Positions 16,538 to 26,048 of a DNA stretch of 64,000 nt are shown here, one piece after another. A model generated the notes under the pieces. It saw nothing but the letters and a program-made list of their open reading frames with translations. It had not been told where the DNA came from and made no database searches. A program made the translations under genes and the position numbers. The stretch lies in assembly GCF_000828915.1 (NCBI RefSeq), contig NZ_AP014569.1, forward strand, positions 62,001-126,000. Direction: 5' to 3'. Source of the DNA: Serpentinimonas maccroryi (lineage in GTDB: Bacteria; Pseudomonadota; Gammaproteobacteria; Burkholderiales; Burkholderiaceae_C). The stretch's first letter is position 1; every line of letters starts with the position of its first letter.

Positions 16538-18511
16538 ATGAGACCCAGCCCCCCAGCCACCGCCGCCGCGTCCACCGACAGCCCCAGCCCCAGCCCCAGC
16601 GATGACGCAGCCCCCGTCGCGGCCGGCGTGAAAACGCCTGCCCCCGAAGCCCACGCCAACTGGTCGGCCCTGCGCCGCCTGCTGCCTTACCTGTGGCAGT
16701 ACCGCTGGCGGGTGGCGGCGGCGCTGGCCTTCATGGTGGCGGCCAAGCTGGCCACGGTCTCGGTGCCGCTGCTGCTCAAAGAGCTGGTCGATACCCTAGT
16801 CCCGCCCGGTGGGCCGAACCGGCTCGGGCTGCCCGAGGCCGGGGTGGCGCTGGTGGTGCTGCCGCTGGGGCTGCTGCTGGCCTACGGGGCGCTGCGCTTT
16901 TGCACTGCGCTCTTTACCGAGCTGCGCGAGCTGGTCTTTGCCAAGGCCACCGAGGGCGCCACCCGCGCCATCGCCTTGCAGGTGTTTGGCCACCTGCACG
17001 ACTTGAGCCTGCGCTTTCACTTGCAGCGCCAGACCGGCGGCCTGACGCGCGACATCGAGCGCGGCGTGCGCGGGGTGCAGTCGCTGGTGTCGTACCTGCT
17101 CTACAGCATCGTGCCCACGATCCTCGAAGTCACGCTGGTGCTGCTGCTGCTGGGTTTGAAGTTCGACCTCTGGTTTGTCTGGATCACGCTCGCTGCGCTG
17201 GTGCTGTACGTGTTTTTCACGCTGCGCGTGACCGAGTGGCGCATGGAGCTGCGCCGCCACATGAATGAGGCCGAGTCGCTTAGCCAGAGCCGCGCCATCG
17301 ACTCCTTGCTCAATTACGAGACCGTGAAGTACTTTGGCAACGAGGGCTTCGAGGCGCAGCGCTACGACGCGGCGTTGGAGGGTTTGCAGCGCACCCGACT
17401 CAAAACCCAAGCCACCCTGTCGCTGCTCAACGCCGGGCAGCAGCTCATCATTGCGCTGGCGCTGGTGGCCATGCTTTGGCGCGCCACCGAGGGCGTGCTG
17501 GCCGGGCGCATGACGCTGGGCGACCTGGTGATGATCAACGCCTTCATGATCCAGCTCTACATCCCGCTCAATTTTCTGGGCGTGCTGTACCGCGAGATCC
17601 GCCAAGGCCTGATCGACGTCGAGCGCTTGTTCACGCTGCTCGACAGCCAGCGCGAGATCGCCGACCGCCCCGATGCCACCGAGCTGCAGCTGCAGCAGGC
17701 GCCCGAGATCCGCTTCGAGGACGTGCACTTTGGCTACGAGCGCGAGCGCGAGATTTTGCGCGGCCTGAGCTTCACCATCCCGGCTGGGCAGACGGTGGCG
17801 GTGGTGGGGCCGTCGGGCGCGGGCAAATCGACGCTGGCGCGGCTGCTGTACCGTTTTTATGAGGTCGGGCAGCCGGGGCAGGGGCCGCAGGCGTCCGGGC
17901 GCATCACCATCGACGGTCTAGACCTGCGCGCTTGCACCCAAGCCAGCCTGCGCCGCGCCATCGGCATCGTGCCGCAAGACACGGTGCTGTTCAACGACAG
18001 CATCGAGTACAACATCCTGTACGGCCGCCCCGATGCCGGGCCCGAGGAGGCACGGCGCGCAGCGCAGGCGGCGCACATTCACGACTTCATCAGCGCCCTG
18101 CCGCAGGGCTACCAGACCGCGGTGGGCGAGCGCGGGCTCAAGCTCTCGGGCGGCGAAAAGCAGCGCGTGGCCATCGCCCGCACCCTGCTCAAAGACCCGC
18201 CGATCCTGATCTTCGACGAGGCCACGTCGGCGCTGGACTCGGCCAACGAGCGCGCCATCCAGGCCGAGCTGCGCCAGGTGGCGCGCAACAAGACCACGCT
18301 GGTGATCGCGCACCGGCTCTCGACCGTGGTCGATGCGCACCAGATTCTGGTGCTGGAGCAGGGCCGGATCGTCGAGCGCGGCCGCCACGCCGACTTGCTG
18401 GCCGCCGGGGGCCGCTACGCGCAGATGTGGGCGCTGCAGCACCACGGCGCTGGCGCGGCGAGCCCCTCGCCTGAGCTGCCCGGACACGAAGCTGCGACAA
18501 TTCCGCCATGA
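16538..18511 (+). CDS. Atm1/HMT-type ABC exporter, fused membrane and ATPase domains
   Basis: 657 residues. A proline/serine-rich N-terminus (about 40 residues, with a CAGCCC hexamer repeat coding SPSPSPS) is followed by six membrane segments and an ATPase domain with Walker [17 protein letters not shown]-loop [12 protein letters not shown], signature [13 protein letters not shown], Walker [14 protein letters not shown] and H-loop VIAHRLST. The order TM-ATPase and motifs such as [11 protein letters not shown] are those of the Atm1/HMT1 group, which export glutathione-type or sulfur compounds linked to Fe-S proteins and metals. The start is ATG 16538. Its stop overlaps the pyrC start (ATGA). 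Confidence 0.92.
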   Translation: MRPSPPATAAASTDSPSPSPSDDAAPVAAGVKTPAPEAHANWSALRRLLPYLWQYRWRVAAALAFMVAAKLATVSVPLLLKELVDTLVPPGGPNRLGLPEAGVALVVLPLGLLLAYGALRFCTALFTELRELVFAKATEGATRAIALQVFGHLHDLSLRFHLQRQTGGLTRDIERGVRGVQSLVSYLLYSIVPTILEVTLVLLLLGLKFDLWFVWITLAALVLYVFFTLRVTEWRMELRRHMNEAESLSQSRAIDSLLNYETVKYFGNEGFEAQRYDAALEGLQRTRLKTQATLSLLNAGQQLIIALALVAMLWRATEGVLAGRMTLGDLVMINAFMIQLYIPLNFLGVLYREIRQGLIDVERLFTLLDSQREIADRPDATELQLQQAPEIRFEDVHFGYEREREILRGLSFTIPAGQTVAVVGPSGAGKSTLARLLYRFYEVGQPGQGPQASGRITIDGLDLRACTQASLRRAIGIVPQDTVLFNDSIEYNILYGRPDAGPEEARRAAQAAHIHDFISALPQGYQTAVGERGLKLSGGEKQRVAIARTLLKDPPILIFDEATSALDSANERAIQAELRQVARNKTTLVIAHRLSTVVDAHQILVLEQGRIVERGRHADLLAAGGRYAQMWALQHHGAGAASPSPELPGHEAATIPP

Positions 18512-19611
18512 CCGACGCCGCTGCCCCAACCCCTGCTTCCACCGCTGTTTCCACTGCGGCCTCGCCCGAGGCCCTGAGCCTGATTCGCCCCGACGACTGG
18601 CACCTGCACGTGCGCGACGGCGTGGCGCTGCAAGCCGTGCTGGCGCACTCGGCGGCGCAGTTTGGGCGCGCCATGATCATGCCGAATCTGAACCCGCCGG
18701 TGCGCACGCTGGCCGACGCCAGCGCCTACCGCGAGCGCATTTTGGCGGCGCTGCCACCGGGCTCGAACTTCGAGCCGCTGATGACGCTGTACCTGACCGA
18801 CCAGACCGCGCCCGACGAGATCGTGCGCGCCCAAGCCAGCGGCATCGTGCACGGTGTGGGCGAGGCCTTTTTGGCCGGCGCCACCACCAATTCGGCCTTT
18901 GGCGTGAGCGATTTTGCGCGCTGCGACGAGGTCTTTGCCGCCATGCAAGAGGTCGGCCTGCCGCTGTTGCTGCACGGCGAGGTCACCGACCCGGCGGTGG
19001 ATGTATACGACCGCGAGCGCGTGTTCATCGACCTGCACCTGAGCCGCATCGTGGCGCGCTTTCCGCGCCTGAAGGTGGTGCTCGAGCACATCACCACGCG
19101 CGAGGCGGTGGAGTTCGTGACCCAGGCCGGGCCGCTGGTGGCGGCCACCATCACCGCGCACCACCTGCTCTACAGCCGCAACGCGCTCTTTAGCGGCGGC
19201 CTGCGCCCGCACTACTACTGCCTGCCGGTGCTCAAGCGCGAGCAGCACCGCCTGGCCCTGCTCGAGGCTGCCACCAGCGGCAACCCGAAGTTTTTTCTGG
19301 GCACCGACAGCGCCCCGCACGCGGCCCACCTCAAAGAGCACGCCAGCGCCTGCGCCGGCTGCTACACCGCGCACGCCGCGCTCGAGCTCTACGCCGAGGC
19401 CTTCGAGTCGGTGGGGGCGCTGGAGCGGCTCGAGGGCTTTGCCAGTTTTTACGGCGCCGATTTTTATGGCTTGCCGCGCCACACCGAGCGCGTGACGCTG
19501 CGGCGCCAGCGCTGGGAAGTGCCCGCTTCCTACCCCTTTGGCCAAGCCGAGCTCAAGCCGCTGCGCGCCGGCGAGGCACTGGACTGGCGGCTCGACAACA
19601 CAGCGGGTTGA
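18508..19611 (+). CDS. pyrC: Dihydroorotase PyrC
   Basis: 367 residues with [10 protein letters not shown] (first two metal histidines), [41 protein letters not shown] and the late FLGTDSAPH motif. This is the class II zinc amidohydrolase, about the E. coli PyrC length, that cyclises carbamoyl-aspartate to dihydroorotate in pyrimidine synthesis. The start ATG overlaps the stop of the ABC exporter gene, so the two are translationally coupled though functionally unrelated. The N-terminal 25 residues are an Ala/Ser/Thr-rich extension. Confidence 0.97.
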   Translation: MTDAAAPTPASTAVSTAASPEALSLIRPDDWHLHVRDGVALQAVLAHSAAQFGRAMIMPNLNPPVRTLADASAYRERILAALPPGSNFEPLMTLYLTDQTAPDEIVRAQASGIVHGVGEAFLAGATTNSAFGVSDFARCDEVFAAMQEVGLPLLLHGEVTDPAVDVYDRERVFIDLHLSRIVARFPRLKVVLEHITTREAVEFVTQAGPLVAATITAHHLLYSRNALFSGGLRPHYYCLPVLKREQHRLALLEAATSGNPKFFLGTDSAPHAAHLKEHASACAGCYTAHAALELYAEAFESVGALERLEGFASFYGADFYGLPRHTERVTLRRQRWEVPASYPFGQAELKPLRAGEALDWRLDNTAG

Positions 19612-19612
19612 A

Positions 19613-19650
19613 TTAAGAAAGAAGCGGCCCCCACAAGTAGCAGGGGCCGC
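19613..19650 (-). terminator. Terminator after nrdJ
   Basis: On the minus strand GCGGCCCC (19650-19643) and GGGGCCGC (19631-19624) form an 8 bp perfect stem around an 11-base loop, followed by the T-rich TTCTTTCTTAATT. It lies 34 bp after the nrdJ stop and just beyond the convergent pyrC stop, so it ends the nrdJ transcript. Confidence 0.8.
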
Positions 19651-19683
19651 AGGCGCCCACGCCCTGCGGCTGGGGCGCTGCGC

Positions 19684-22206
19684 CTAGCCGCAGACGCCGA
19701 CGTGGCCGCAGGCGGTGCAGTAGTCGCAGCCGTCGCGCCGGATCATGGCGTGGGCGCCGCACTCGGGGCATTTCTTGCCCGCCATCAGGCCCGGGCCGCT
19801 GGGTGCGGCGGCCGGTTCGGGCTCGGGGTCGGCCTCGGGCTCGGGCAGCGCCAGGCTGAGCTGGTCGGCGTTCAGGTTGCGCCGGGCGCGCAGCTCGAGG
19901 ATGTTCTGGATCGCGTAGGCGATGGCCGCCACTTCGGAGTCGTGCCACAGCGGCACTTGGGTGCCATCTTCCTTGATCTTGTGGCCATGGCGCACCGGGC
20001 CGCGGTCCCAAGCGACTTTGCGCATGTCGCTCAGCGCCCGCTCCAGAAAACCGCCGCGCGCAGCCAGCGACAGCAGCCGCATGCTGGCCGTGATCCACTG
20101 CTGCGATTCGCCGTACTGGCCCACCGGCATGAAAAACTCGATGGCGCGATCGACGTGGCCCGAGCCATCGGGGCGCGGCAGGGGCAGGAACGAGACGATC
20201 AGGTACAGGCGTTTGTGGCCTTCGTGGGTCCAGTACTCGATTTTTTCGGCCACGGCGTCGAGCGCGCCCTTGGGGCGGCTCTCGATCACGCTGCGCATCG
20301 GGTCGGCTGGGGCGGCGGGTGCGGGCGCGGCGGCCGGGGCTGGGGTGGCGGCGGGGCTTTCCGGCAGGGTTTCGAGCACCGAACCCAAGATGGCGTTCGG
20401 GCGGTAGGTGGCCAGCCCTTTGAGGCCGGCGCGCCAGGCGTGCAGGTACAGGTCTTTGAAGTCGGCGTAGGGGTAATCGGCGGCGACGTTGACGGTTTTG
20501 GAGATCGCGGTATCGACAAAGGGCTGCACCGCCTCCATCATGGCGATGTGGTCGTGCGCGCTCATCTCGAGCGCGTTGACGAAGCAGTCGGGCAGCTGGC
20601 GCGTGTCGTGGCCGAGCGCGCGGTACAGGCGCCAGGCGTGGTCTTGCACCTCGTATTCGCTGCGGCTGCCGTCGGCTTCGCGTTTTTTGCGCAGATAAGT
20701 CCAAGAAAACGCCGGCTCGATGCCGTTGGAGGCGTTGTCGGCAAACGCCAGGCTGACGGTGCCGGTGGGCGCGATGGAGAGCAGGTGGCTGTTGCGGATG
20801 CCGTGGGCGCGAATGCTGGCTTGAATGTCGGCCGGCAGGCGGCTGGCGAAGCTGCCGGCCTCGAGGTAGCGTTCGGCGTCAAACAGCGGGAACGCGCCTT
20901 TTTCGCGCGCCAGCTCGACCGAGGCGCGGTAGGCGGCGTCGCGCATGCAGGCCGCGATTTCGCGCGCCATCTCGCGCCCGGCGGCGCTGTCGTAGCGCAG
21001 CCCCAGCAGCACCAAGGTGTCGCCTAGGCCAGTGAAGCCGACGCCGATGCGGCGCTTGGCCTGCGCCTCGCGCTGCTGCTGCGGCAGCGGCCAGTGCGTG
21101 AGCTCGAGCACGTTGTCGAGCGCGCGCACCTGCACGGCCACGCAGTCGGCAAAGCGCTCGAAGTCAAAGCGCGCCGTGCCGCCGTGGTCAAAGGGGTGCA
21201 GCACGAAGCGCGGCAGAATCACCGGCCCAAGGTCGCAGCAGCCGTAGGGGGGTAATGGCTGCTCGCCGCACGGGTTGGTGGCTTCGATGCTTTCGCAGTA
21301 GCGCAGGTTGTTGTCGCGCGCGATCTGGTCGAGGAACAGGATGCCGGGCTCGGCAAAGTCGTAGGCCGAGCGCATGATGGTGTCCCACAGCGTGCGCGCC
21401 GGCAGCTGGCGATAGACCCACAGGCCATCGGCGCGTTGCTGGGCGCCAGCGGCCACTTGGTCGGCGCCGGGGGTGGCCGGGTGCACCAAGTCCCACGGGC
21501 GGTCGTGCAGCACGGCTTCGATGAAGGCGTCGCTCACGCCCACCGAGACGTTGAAGTTGTTCCAGCGCCCCGGGGTGCGCTTGGCGGTGATGAACTCGAG
21601 CACGTCCGGGTGGTCGATGCGCAGCACGCCCATCTGGGCGCCACGGCGCGCGCCGGCGCTCTCGACCGTGGCGCAGGACTGGTCAAAAACGTTGATGTAG
21701 CTGCAGGGCCCGCTGGCGGTCGAGGCCGTGCCCTTGACGCGCGCGCCCTTGGGTCGGATGCGCGAAAAATCGTAACCGACACCGCCGCCGCGGCGCATGG
21801 TCTCGGCGGCTTCGCGCAGCGCCTCGTAGATGCCGGGGTAACCAGCGTCGTCCATGCCCTGGATGCAGTCGCCCACGGGCTGTACAAAGCAGTTGATCAG
21901 GGTGGCGCTGATGCCGCTGCCGGCCGCGCTCATGATGCGCCCGGCGCCGATGCCGCCGGCGGCGAGGTTGCGCCTAAAAAGAGCCTCGAATTCGGCGCGG
22001 CGCTCGGGCGCCTCGACGCTGGCGAGTGCGCGCGCGAGGCGGTCAAACAGATCGTCGGCGTTGCGCTCGTCGCCCTTGAGGTATTTTTCGCGCAGGACGT
22101 CGAGGCTGATCGGTTGCGGCGGCAGGTCGGGCAGCGCGCCAGCGCGGGGAGCGGGGCTGGAAATAGAAGCGGTGGGGGCGGAGGAAGTGGGGGTAGCAGA
22201 GGTCAT
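19684..22206 (-). CDS. nrdJ: Adenosylcobalamin-dependent ribonucleotide reductase, class II
   Basis: 840 residues. The core has GIGAGRIMSAAGSG, CINVFDQSC-like and TNPCGEQPLPPYGCCDLG motifs, a glycyl-free class II architecture, and an HLLSIAPTGTVSLA block. Near the C-terminus are an Ala/Pro-rich linker and the zinc-ribbon KKCPECGAHAMIRRDGCDYC and TACGHVGVCG. It reduces ribonucleotides to deoxyribonucleotides using coenzyme B12, with or without oxygen, suiting a facultative anaerobe. I see no cobalamin riboswitch in the 150 bp upstream of this two-gene unit. The start ATG overlaps the stop of the nitronate monooxygenase-like gene by 4 bp. Confidence 0.95.
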   Translation of the reverse strand: MTSATPTSSAPTASISSPAPRAGALPDLPPQPISLDVLREKYLKGDERNADDLFDRLARALASVEAPERRAEFEALFRRNLAAGGIGAGRIMSAAGSGISATLINCFVQPVGDCIQGMDDAGYPGIYEALREAAETMRRGGGVGYDFSRIRPKGARVKGTASTASGPCSYINVFDQSCATVESAGARRGAQMGVLRIDHPDVLEFITAKRTPGRWNNFNVSVGVSDAFIEAVLHDRPWDLVHPATPGADQVAAGAQQRADGLWVYRQLPARTLWDTIMRSAYDFAEPGILFLDQIARDNNLRYCESIEATNPCGEQPLPPYGCCDLGPVILPRFVLHPFDHGGTARFDFERFADCVAVQVRALDNVLELTHWPLPQQQREAQAKRRIGVGFTGLGDTLVLLGLRYDSAAGREMAREIAACMRDAAYRASVELAREKGAFPLFDAERYLEAGSFASRLPADIQASIRAHGIRNSHLLSIAPTGTVSLAFADNASNGIEPAFSWTYLRKKREADGSRSEYEVQDHAWRLYRALGHDTRQLPDCFVNALEMSAHDHIAMMEAVQPFVDTAISKTVNVAADYPYADFKDLYLHAWRAGLKGLATYRPNAILGSVLETLPESPAATPAPAAAPAPAAPADPMRSVIESRPKGALDAVAEKIEYWTHEGHKRLYLIVSFLPLPRPDGSGHVDRAIEFFMPVGQYGESQQWITASMRLLSLAARGGFLERALSDMRKVAWDRGPVRHGHKIKEDGTQVPLWHDSEVAAIAYAIQNILELRARRNLNADQLSLALPEPEADPEPEPAAAPSGPGLMAGKKCPECGAHAMIRRDGCDYCTACGHVGVCG

Positions 22207-23522
22207 AAGGGCAGCGTGAGTCGGGCTGCGGTGATTTTAGGCTGCAAGCACCGGGCGGGCCGGGCGTAGGGTTGGGCAGGCTCGAGCTCGGCCAACCAAG
22301 CCGCTTTGGGGTCGCCGCTGACGCCTTCGCGCACGCCTTCGATGAGCCAGCGCAGCAGGTCGCGCACTGGGCGGATCTGGTCGCCAAAGGGCAGCGGGCC
22401 GGCGCCGCGAAAAAACAGGCCGCGCTGCGCGTCGCCCTCGAGCGCGTGCCCGAGCTGCTGGTCGATGCAAAACTGGCCCATCTCGGCCTTGCCGTCGCGC
22501 AAGCCGCAGTGGGTGAGGCAGTCAAAGCCCATGTTGCAGTGGCCCTTGGCGTGCGCCACCGCCTTGAGCTTGGGCTCGATGCGCAGGTATTTGCTCAGCC
22601 AGTGGTTGCGCACCCCGCGCGCCGGCAGCCCAGCGACGCTGATGAACTCGGCCAGATCGCGTGGCCGCGCCCGCGCCAGAATGTGCTTGAAGCCCAGATC
22701 GGCATCGCATTCTTGGGTCACGGCAAAGGCGGTGCCCAGCTGCACCGCATCGGCTCCCAAGCCCTGCAGGCGCTGCACATCGGCGCGCTCATAGACGCCG
22801 CCGGCGGCGATCAGGGGGATGGCGCGCTCGATGCCAGCCGAGCGCAAAAAGGCGCGCACCGCCGGCAGCACCTGCTCGAAGTCGAAGCGGCTGTCGCGCA
22901 AATCTTCGACCTTGGCCGCGCCCAAGTGGCCACCGGCCCAGCGCGGGTGCTCGATCACGATGGCGTCGGGCAGGCGGCCTTTTTTCTCCCACTTGCGCAC
23001 GATCAGCTGCACACCGCGCGCGTCTGACAAAATCGGGATGAGCGCGGTTTTGGGGTGGTCTTGCGCCATTTCGGGCAAATCCAGCGGCAGCCCGGCCCCC
23101 ACCACCAGCGCGTCGATGCCGCAGGCCAGCGCCTCGCGCACGTGCGCGCTGTAGGCGCTGATGGCCTTCATGATGTTGATCGCCAGCAGGCCGCCGCCTT
23201 GTGCGAGATCGCGCGCGCGCGCGATCTCGCGCCGCAGCGCCACGATATTGGCGGCGTCGATCAGCGGCCGCGCCTCGGGGCCGGTGCCCAGATGCGCGGT
23301 CTGTTCCATCAGGTCGGGGTGTTTGCGCCGCAGATCGACCGACGACAGCGTGCCCACCGCCCCCAGCGCCGCCACGTTGCCGGCCAGGCTCGAGGCCGAT
23401 ACCGCCACGCCCATGCCGCCTTGCACGATCGGCAGCAGAGTGCGGCCAGCCAGTAGCAGCGGCTGCAAGCCGGTTTGGGAGAGCCATTCGGTGACGCTGG
23501 GCGTGCTGGGCATGGGGTTCAT
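22203..23522 (-). CDS. Nitronate monooxygenase-like flavin oxidoreductase
   Basis: 439 residues with a TIM-barrel NMO/2-nitropropane dioxygenase pattern: LPIVQGGMGVAVSASSLAG near the start, DALVVGAGLPLDLPE, IEHPRWAGGHLG, PLIAAGGVYERADVQRLQGLGADAVQLGTAF (FMN phosphate-binding, in pieces), and an unusual Cys-bearing C-terminal part (CNMGFDCLTHCGLRDG, FCIDQQLG). The ATG at 23522 (MNPMPS) is chosen; ATG 23513 is possible. Substrates of this subgroup are not known to me; a nitroalkane or enoyl reduction role is only family-based. It is co-transcribed with nrdJ by overlap. Confidence 0.82.
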   Translation of the reverse strand: MNPMPSTPSVTEWLSQTGLQPLLLAGRTLLPIVQGGMGVAVSASSLAGNVAALGAVGTLSSVDLRRKHPDLMEQTAHLGTGPEARPLIDAANIVALRREIARARDLAQGGGLLAINIMKAISAYSAHVREALACGIDALVVGAGLPLDLPEMAQDHPKTALIPILSDARGVQLIVRKWEKKGRLPDAIVIEHPRWAGGHLGAAKVEDLRDSRFDFEQVLPAVRAFLRSAGIERAIPLIAAGGVYERADVQRLQGLGADAVQLGTAFAVTQECDADLGFKHILARARPRDLAEFISVAGLPARGVRNHWLSKYLRIEPKLKAVAHAKGHCNMGFDCLTHCGLRDGKAEMGQFCIDQQLGHALEGDAQRGLFFRGAGPLPFGDQIRPVRDLLRWLIEGVREGVSGDPKAAWLAELEPAQPYARPARCLQPKITAARLTLPL

Positions 23523-23695
23523 TTCGGGTGGGTCGTTGTGGTTCCCAGGCCAGCTCAGGGGTCCGGAGGGCTTGGCGTCGGTTAATTCTACGCGCATGGC
23601 ACGCGCCTGCGGCTGCGCTGGCGCATCAAGGCCAGCCGTGGGGCTTCATCGGGGCGCAAATACGCCCGCCCCTCGTCGGCTGGCGGCGTTGCCCC

Positions 23696-24568
23696 TCACT
23701 GCAGCAGCGGCGCGCTGCTGGTCTCGAGATCGAGGCCCTCGATCTGCGCCGCGCCGGCCAGCAGCAGCATGTAGTGGCGCAGCGCCGTGGCGCGCGACTT
23801 GAGGCGCAGCTGGCGTTCGATGCGCTCGCGCACTTCGTCGAAAGCGAGCTGGCGGCCCTTGCGCCTGCCCAGCACCTCGACGATGTGAAAGCCAAAGCGC
23901 GTGTGCACCAAGCGCGGGTGCAGCCCCATGCCGCCGAGTTGGTCGGTCTGGAAGAACAGCTCGTTGGCCAGTTCGAGTGCGCAGTCGTCGGGGCCGATCC
24001 AGCCCAGTTCGCCGCCTTGGGCGCCGCTGGGGCAGTTGGAGAGCTCGCGCGCCAGTTCGCCGAAGCGCTGCGGCGCGGCTTCTTTGCGCGACAGCTCCAG
24101 CAACGCGGTTTCGGCGCGCTGCGCCAGCGCGTGCACATTCACCCCCGGGGTGACGGCAAACAGGATGTGGCGCAGGTTCACCGCCTGCCCGACCACGAAC
24201 TGCAGGCTCTGGGCCTGGTAGGTGCGCTCGCACGCCTCGAGGTTGGGCTCGGGCGTTTGCACCTCGGCCTCGAGCATGGCTTGGATGCACTCCTGCTGCG
24301 CCTCGTCCAAGGTCGGGGCCAGATCGGTGTGCTCAGCGGCGGGCAAGAGGCCACGGCGCACCGCCTCTTGGCGCAGCAGCTCGGCGTAAGCGCGCTCGCG
24401 CAGTTCGGGCGGCGACAGGGCCTCGTCGGCGCGTTGCAGCGCCACGCCGTTGATGCGCGGCAGCGGCGGCGCGGTGGCGGCCGCTGCCTCGGCGGCTTGG
24501 GCGGCACACTGGCAGCCACCACCACCGCCACCGCAACCCGTGCGCGTGGCTTCAGTCAAGTCGTTCAT
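23696..24568 (-). CDS. PpiC-type peptidyl-prolyl isomerase of the nar operon
   Basis: 290 residues. The N-terminus carries an odd Gly/Cys cluster (CGGGGGGCQCAA) followed by an Ala-rich stretch; there is no signal peptide, so it should be cytoplasmic. The central part is a SurA-N/NifM-like helical region. From about residue 140 a rotamase domain follows with NLRHILFAVTPGV, GELGWIGPDD and VHTRFGFHIVEVLGR. Isomerases of this kind follow narI in several Pseudomonas and betaproteobacterial nar operons and are thought to help mature the nitrate reductase. It starts 58 bp after narI. The Cys/Gly cluster could bind metal (inference). Confidence 0.87.
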   Translation of the reverse strand: MNDLTEATRTGCGGGGGGCQCAAQAAEAAAATAPPLPRINGVALQRADEALSPPELRERAYAELLRQEAVRRGLLPAAEHTDLAPTLDEAQQECIQAMLEAEVQTPEPNLEACERTYQAQSLQFVVGQAVNLRHILFAVTPGVNVHALAQRAETALLELSRKEAAPQRFGELARELSNCPSGAQGGELGWIGPDDCALELANELFFQTDQLGGMGLHPRLVHTRFGFHIVEVLGRRKGRQLAFDEVRERIERQLRLKSRATALRHYMLLLAGAAQIEGLDLETSSAPLLQ

Positions 24569-24626
24569 AGTGGGTCTGGCTTTCAGGTTTGGGTGGGATG
24601 TCCGTGGTTGTGGGGGTGCAGGCGGT

Positions 24627-25346
24627 TCAGCGTGGCGCGTCCGAGCGCTCGCCCAGACCCAAGCGGCGGCTGCGCACCAGTTGGTAGGGGCGCCGCAGGT
24701 AGGCCAAGGTGCCAAAGCCGCTCCAGACGTGCACCAAGCGGCTGAACGGAAACACCAAGAACAGCGTCATGCCCAGCACCAAGTGCGCCTTGGTGATCCA
24801 GCCGATATCGACCAGCAGCTCGGCGGCGCCGGCGCGCAAGGTCACGATGTGCTGCGCCCAAGCCGACAGCTGCGCCATCTTGGCACCATCGAGGTGGTAC
24901 TGCACCGAACCCCAGATCGTGGCCAAGCCGAGCGCGAACTGGGCCCACAGCAGCCACAGAATCAAGATGTCGGCGCCCTTGCTGGTGGCGCGGATGCGGG
25001 GATCGCTCAGGCGCCGGTGCAGCAGCAGGCTCAGGCCGATCAGGCCCAGCACCCCAGCCACGCCGCCGACGCTGATGGCCATGAGCTTTTTGTCGGCGGT
25101 GCTGATAAAAATCTCATAGATCCAAGGCGGGGTCAGCAGGCCGACGGCGTGGCCAAAAAAGATCACCAGAATGCCGATGTGAAACAGGTTGCTGCCCCAG
25201 CGCAACTGGCCGGTGCGCAGCAGCTGCGACGAATCGGTCTTCCAGGTGTACTGGTCGCGATCGAAGCGCAGCAGGCTGCCGACCAAGAACACGGCCAAGC
25301 AGATGTAGGGGAAGTAGCCAAAGAAGAACTGGTGCAGCGAGTTCAT
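24627..25346 (-). CDS. narI: Respiratory nitrate reductase gamma subunit (cytochrome b)
   Basis: 239 residues with five membrane segments. Heme-ligand histidines lie in NLFHIGILVIFFGH and in KAHLVLGMTLFLVFPFSRLVH. NarI anchors NarGH in the inner membrane and oxidises quinol, passing electrons through two b hemes. The start overlaps the narJ stop by 4 bp and the gene is followed by the PpiC-type isomerase gene. Confidence 0.97.
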   Translation of the reverse strand: MNSLHQFFFGYFPYICLAVFLVGSLLRFDRDQYTWKTDSSQLLRTGQLRWGSNLFHIGILVIFFGHAVGLLTPPWIYEIFISTADKKLMAISVGGVAGVLGLIGLSLLLHRRLSDPRIRATSKGADILILWLLWAQFALGLATIWGSVQYHLDGAKMAQLSAWAQHIVTLRAGAAELLVDIGWITKAHLVLGMTLFLVFPFSRLVHVWSGFGTLAYLRRPYQLVRSRRLGLGERSDAPR

Positions 25347-26047
25347 GTCTGCGCTCCTTGATGCGACGGTTTGGACGGCTTGACAAAGCGTATCGGTTGC
25401 GGCTGATCGGGCCGCGTTTGGCCGCTGCTGGCGCAGCCGTCAAACGCCGCCGGCTCGGCCCAGGCCTGATCGAGATCCGGGTCGGCGGCCACCGGCACCG
25501 GTTCGGCGGCCTCGCCGGCGAGCTCGAGCACCGCCGCCAGCACGCAGGCGTAGGGGCTTTGGCGCTTGAGCAGGGCGCTGAAGATGGCGCGCACGATGTG
25601 CGCGGTCTCGTGCAGAAAGGCCCGCGCTTGCTCGGCCGGCTGGGTCGAGGCGAACTCGAGCAGCACCGGCAGGTAGTCGGGCAGGTCGTCGGCGTCCAGG
25701 TACAGGCCGGCTTGCTCGTAGGTTTGCAGCAGGTCGATCATGGCCGGGCCGCGGTCGCGGCTGTCGCCGTGCACGTGCTCGAACAGGTGCAGCGCCGTGC
25801 CACGGCCGCGGTCAAAGAGCTCGACGTACTCGGCCTCGACCGTCAGGCCGCTGCTGTGCTGCAGGCGCTGCAGCAGCTGCTCGAGCTCGGCCAAGCGCGG
25901 CGCGGCGAGCGCGGCCTCTTGTTGCAAGGCGGCGCGCAGCTCGGGCAGGTGCGCGCGCAGGGCCGCGTCGGGGTAGCGCAGCAGGTGCGCCAGCGCGCGC
26001 AGCGTCAGCTGCATGCTCGGGGCCAGTGGGGGGCTGTGGTGGCTCAT
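25343..26047 (-). CDS. narJ: Nitrate reductase assembly chaperone NarJ
   Basis: 234 residues, all-helical TorD/NarJ-type chaperone with LRALAHLLRYPDAALRAHLPEL, YVELFDRGRGTALHLFEHVHGDSRDRG (in pieces) and DDLPDYLPVLLEFAS motifs. It binds the NarG N-terminus and allows cofactor insertion before membrane docking. The ATG at 26047 is 1 bp from the narH stop; an internal Met near residue 12 (MQLTLRALAH) is a possible alternative. The C-terminal 45 residues are acidic and variable. Confidence 0.95.
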   Translation of the reverse strand: MSHHSPPLAPSMQLTLRALAHLLRYPDAALRAHLPELRAALQQEAALAAPRLAELEQLLQRLQHSSGLTVEAEYVELFDRGRGTALHLFEHVHGDSRDRGPAMIDLLQTYEQAGLYLDADDLPDYLPVLLEFASTQPAEQARAFLHETAHIVRAIFSALLKRQSPYACVLAAVLELAGEAAEPVPVAADPDLDQAWAEPAAFDGCASSGQTRPDQPQPIRFVKPSKPSHQGAQT

Positions 26048-26048
26048 C

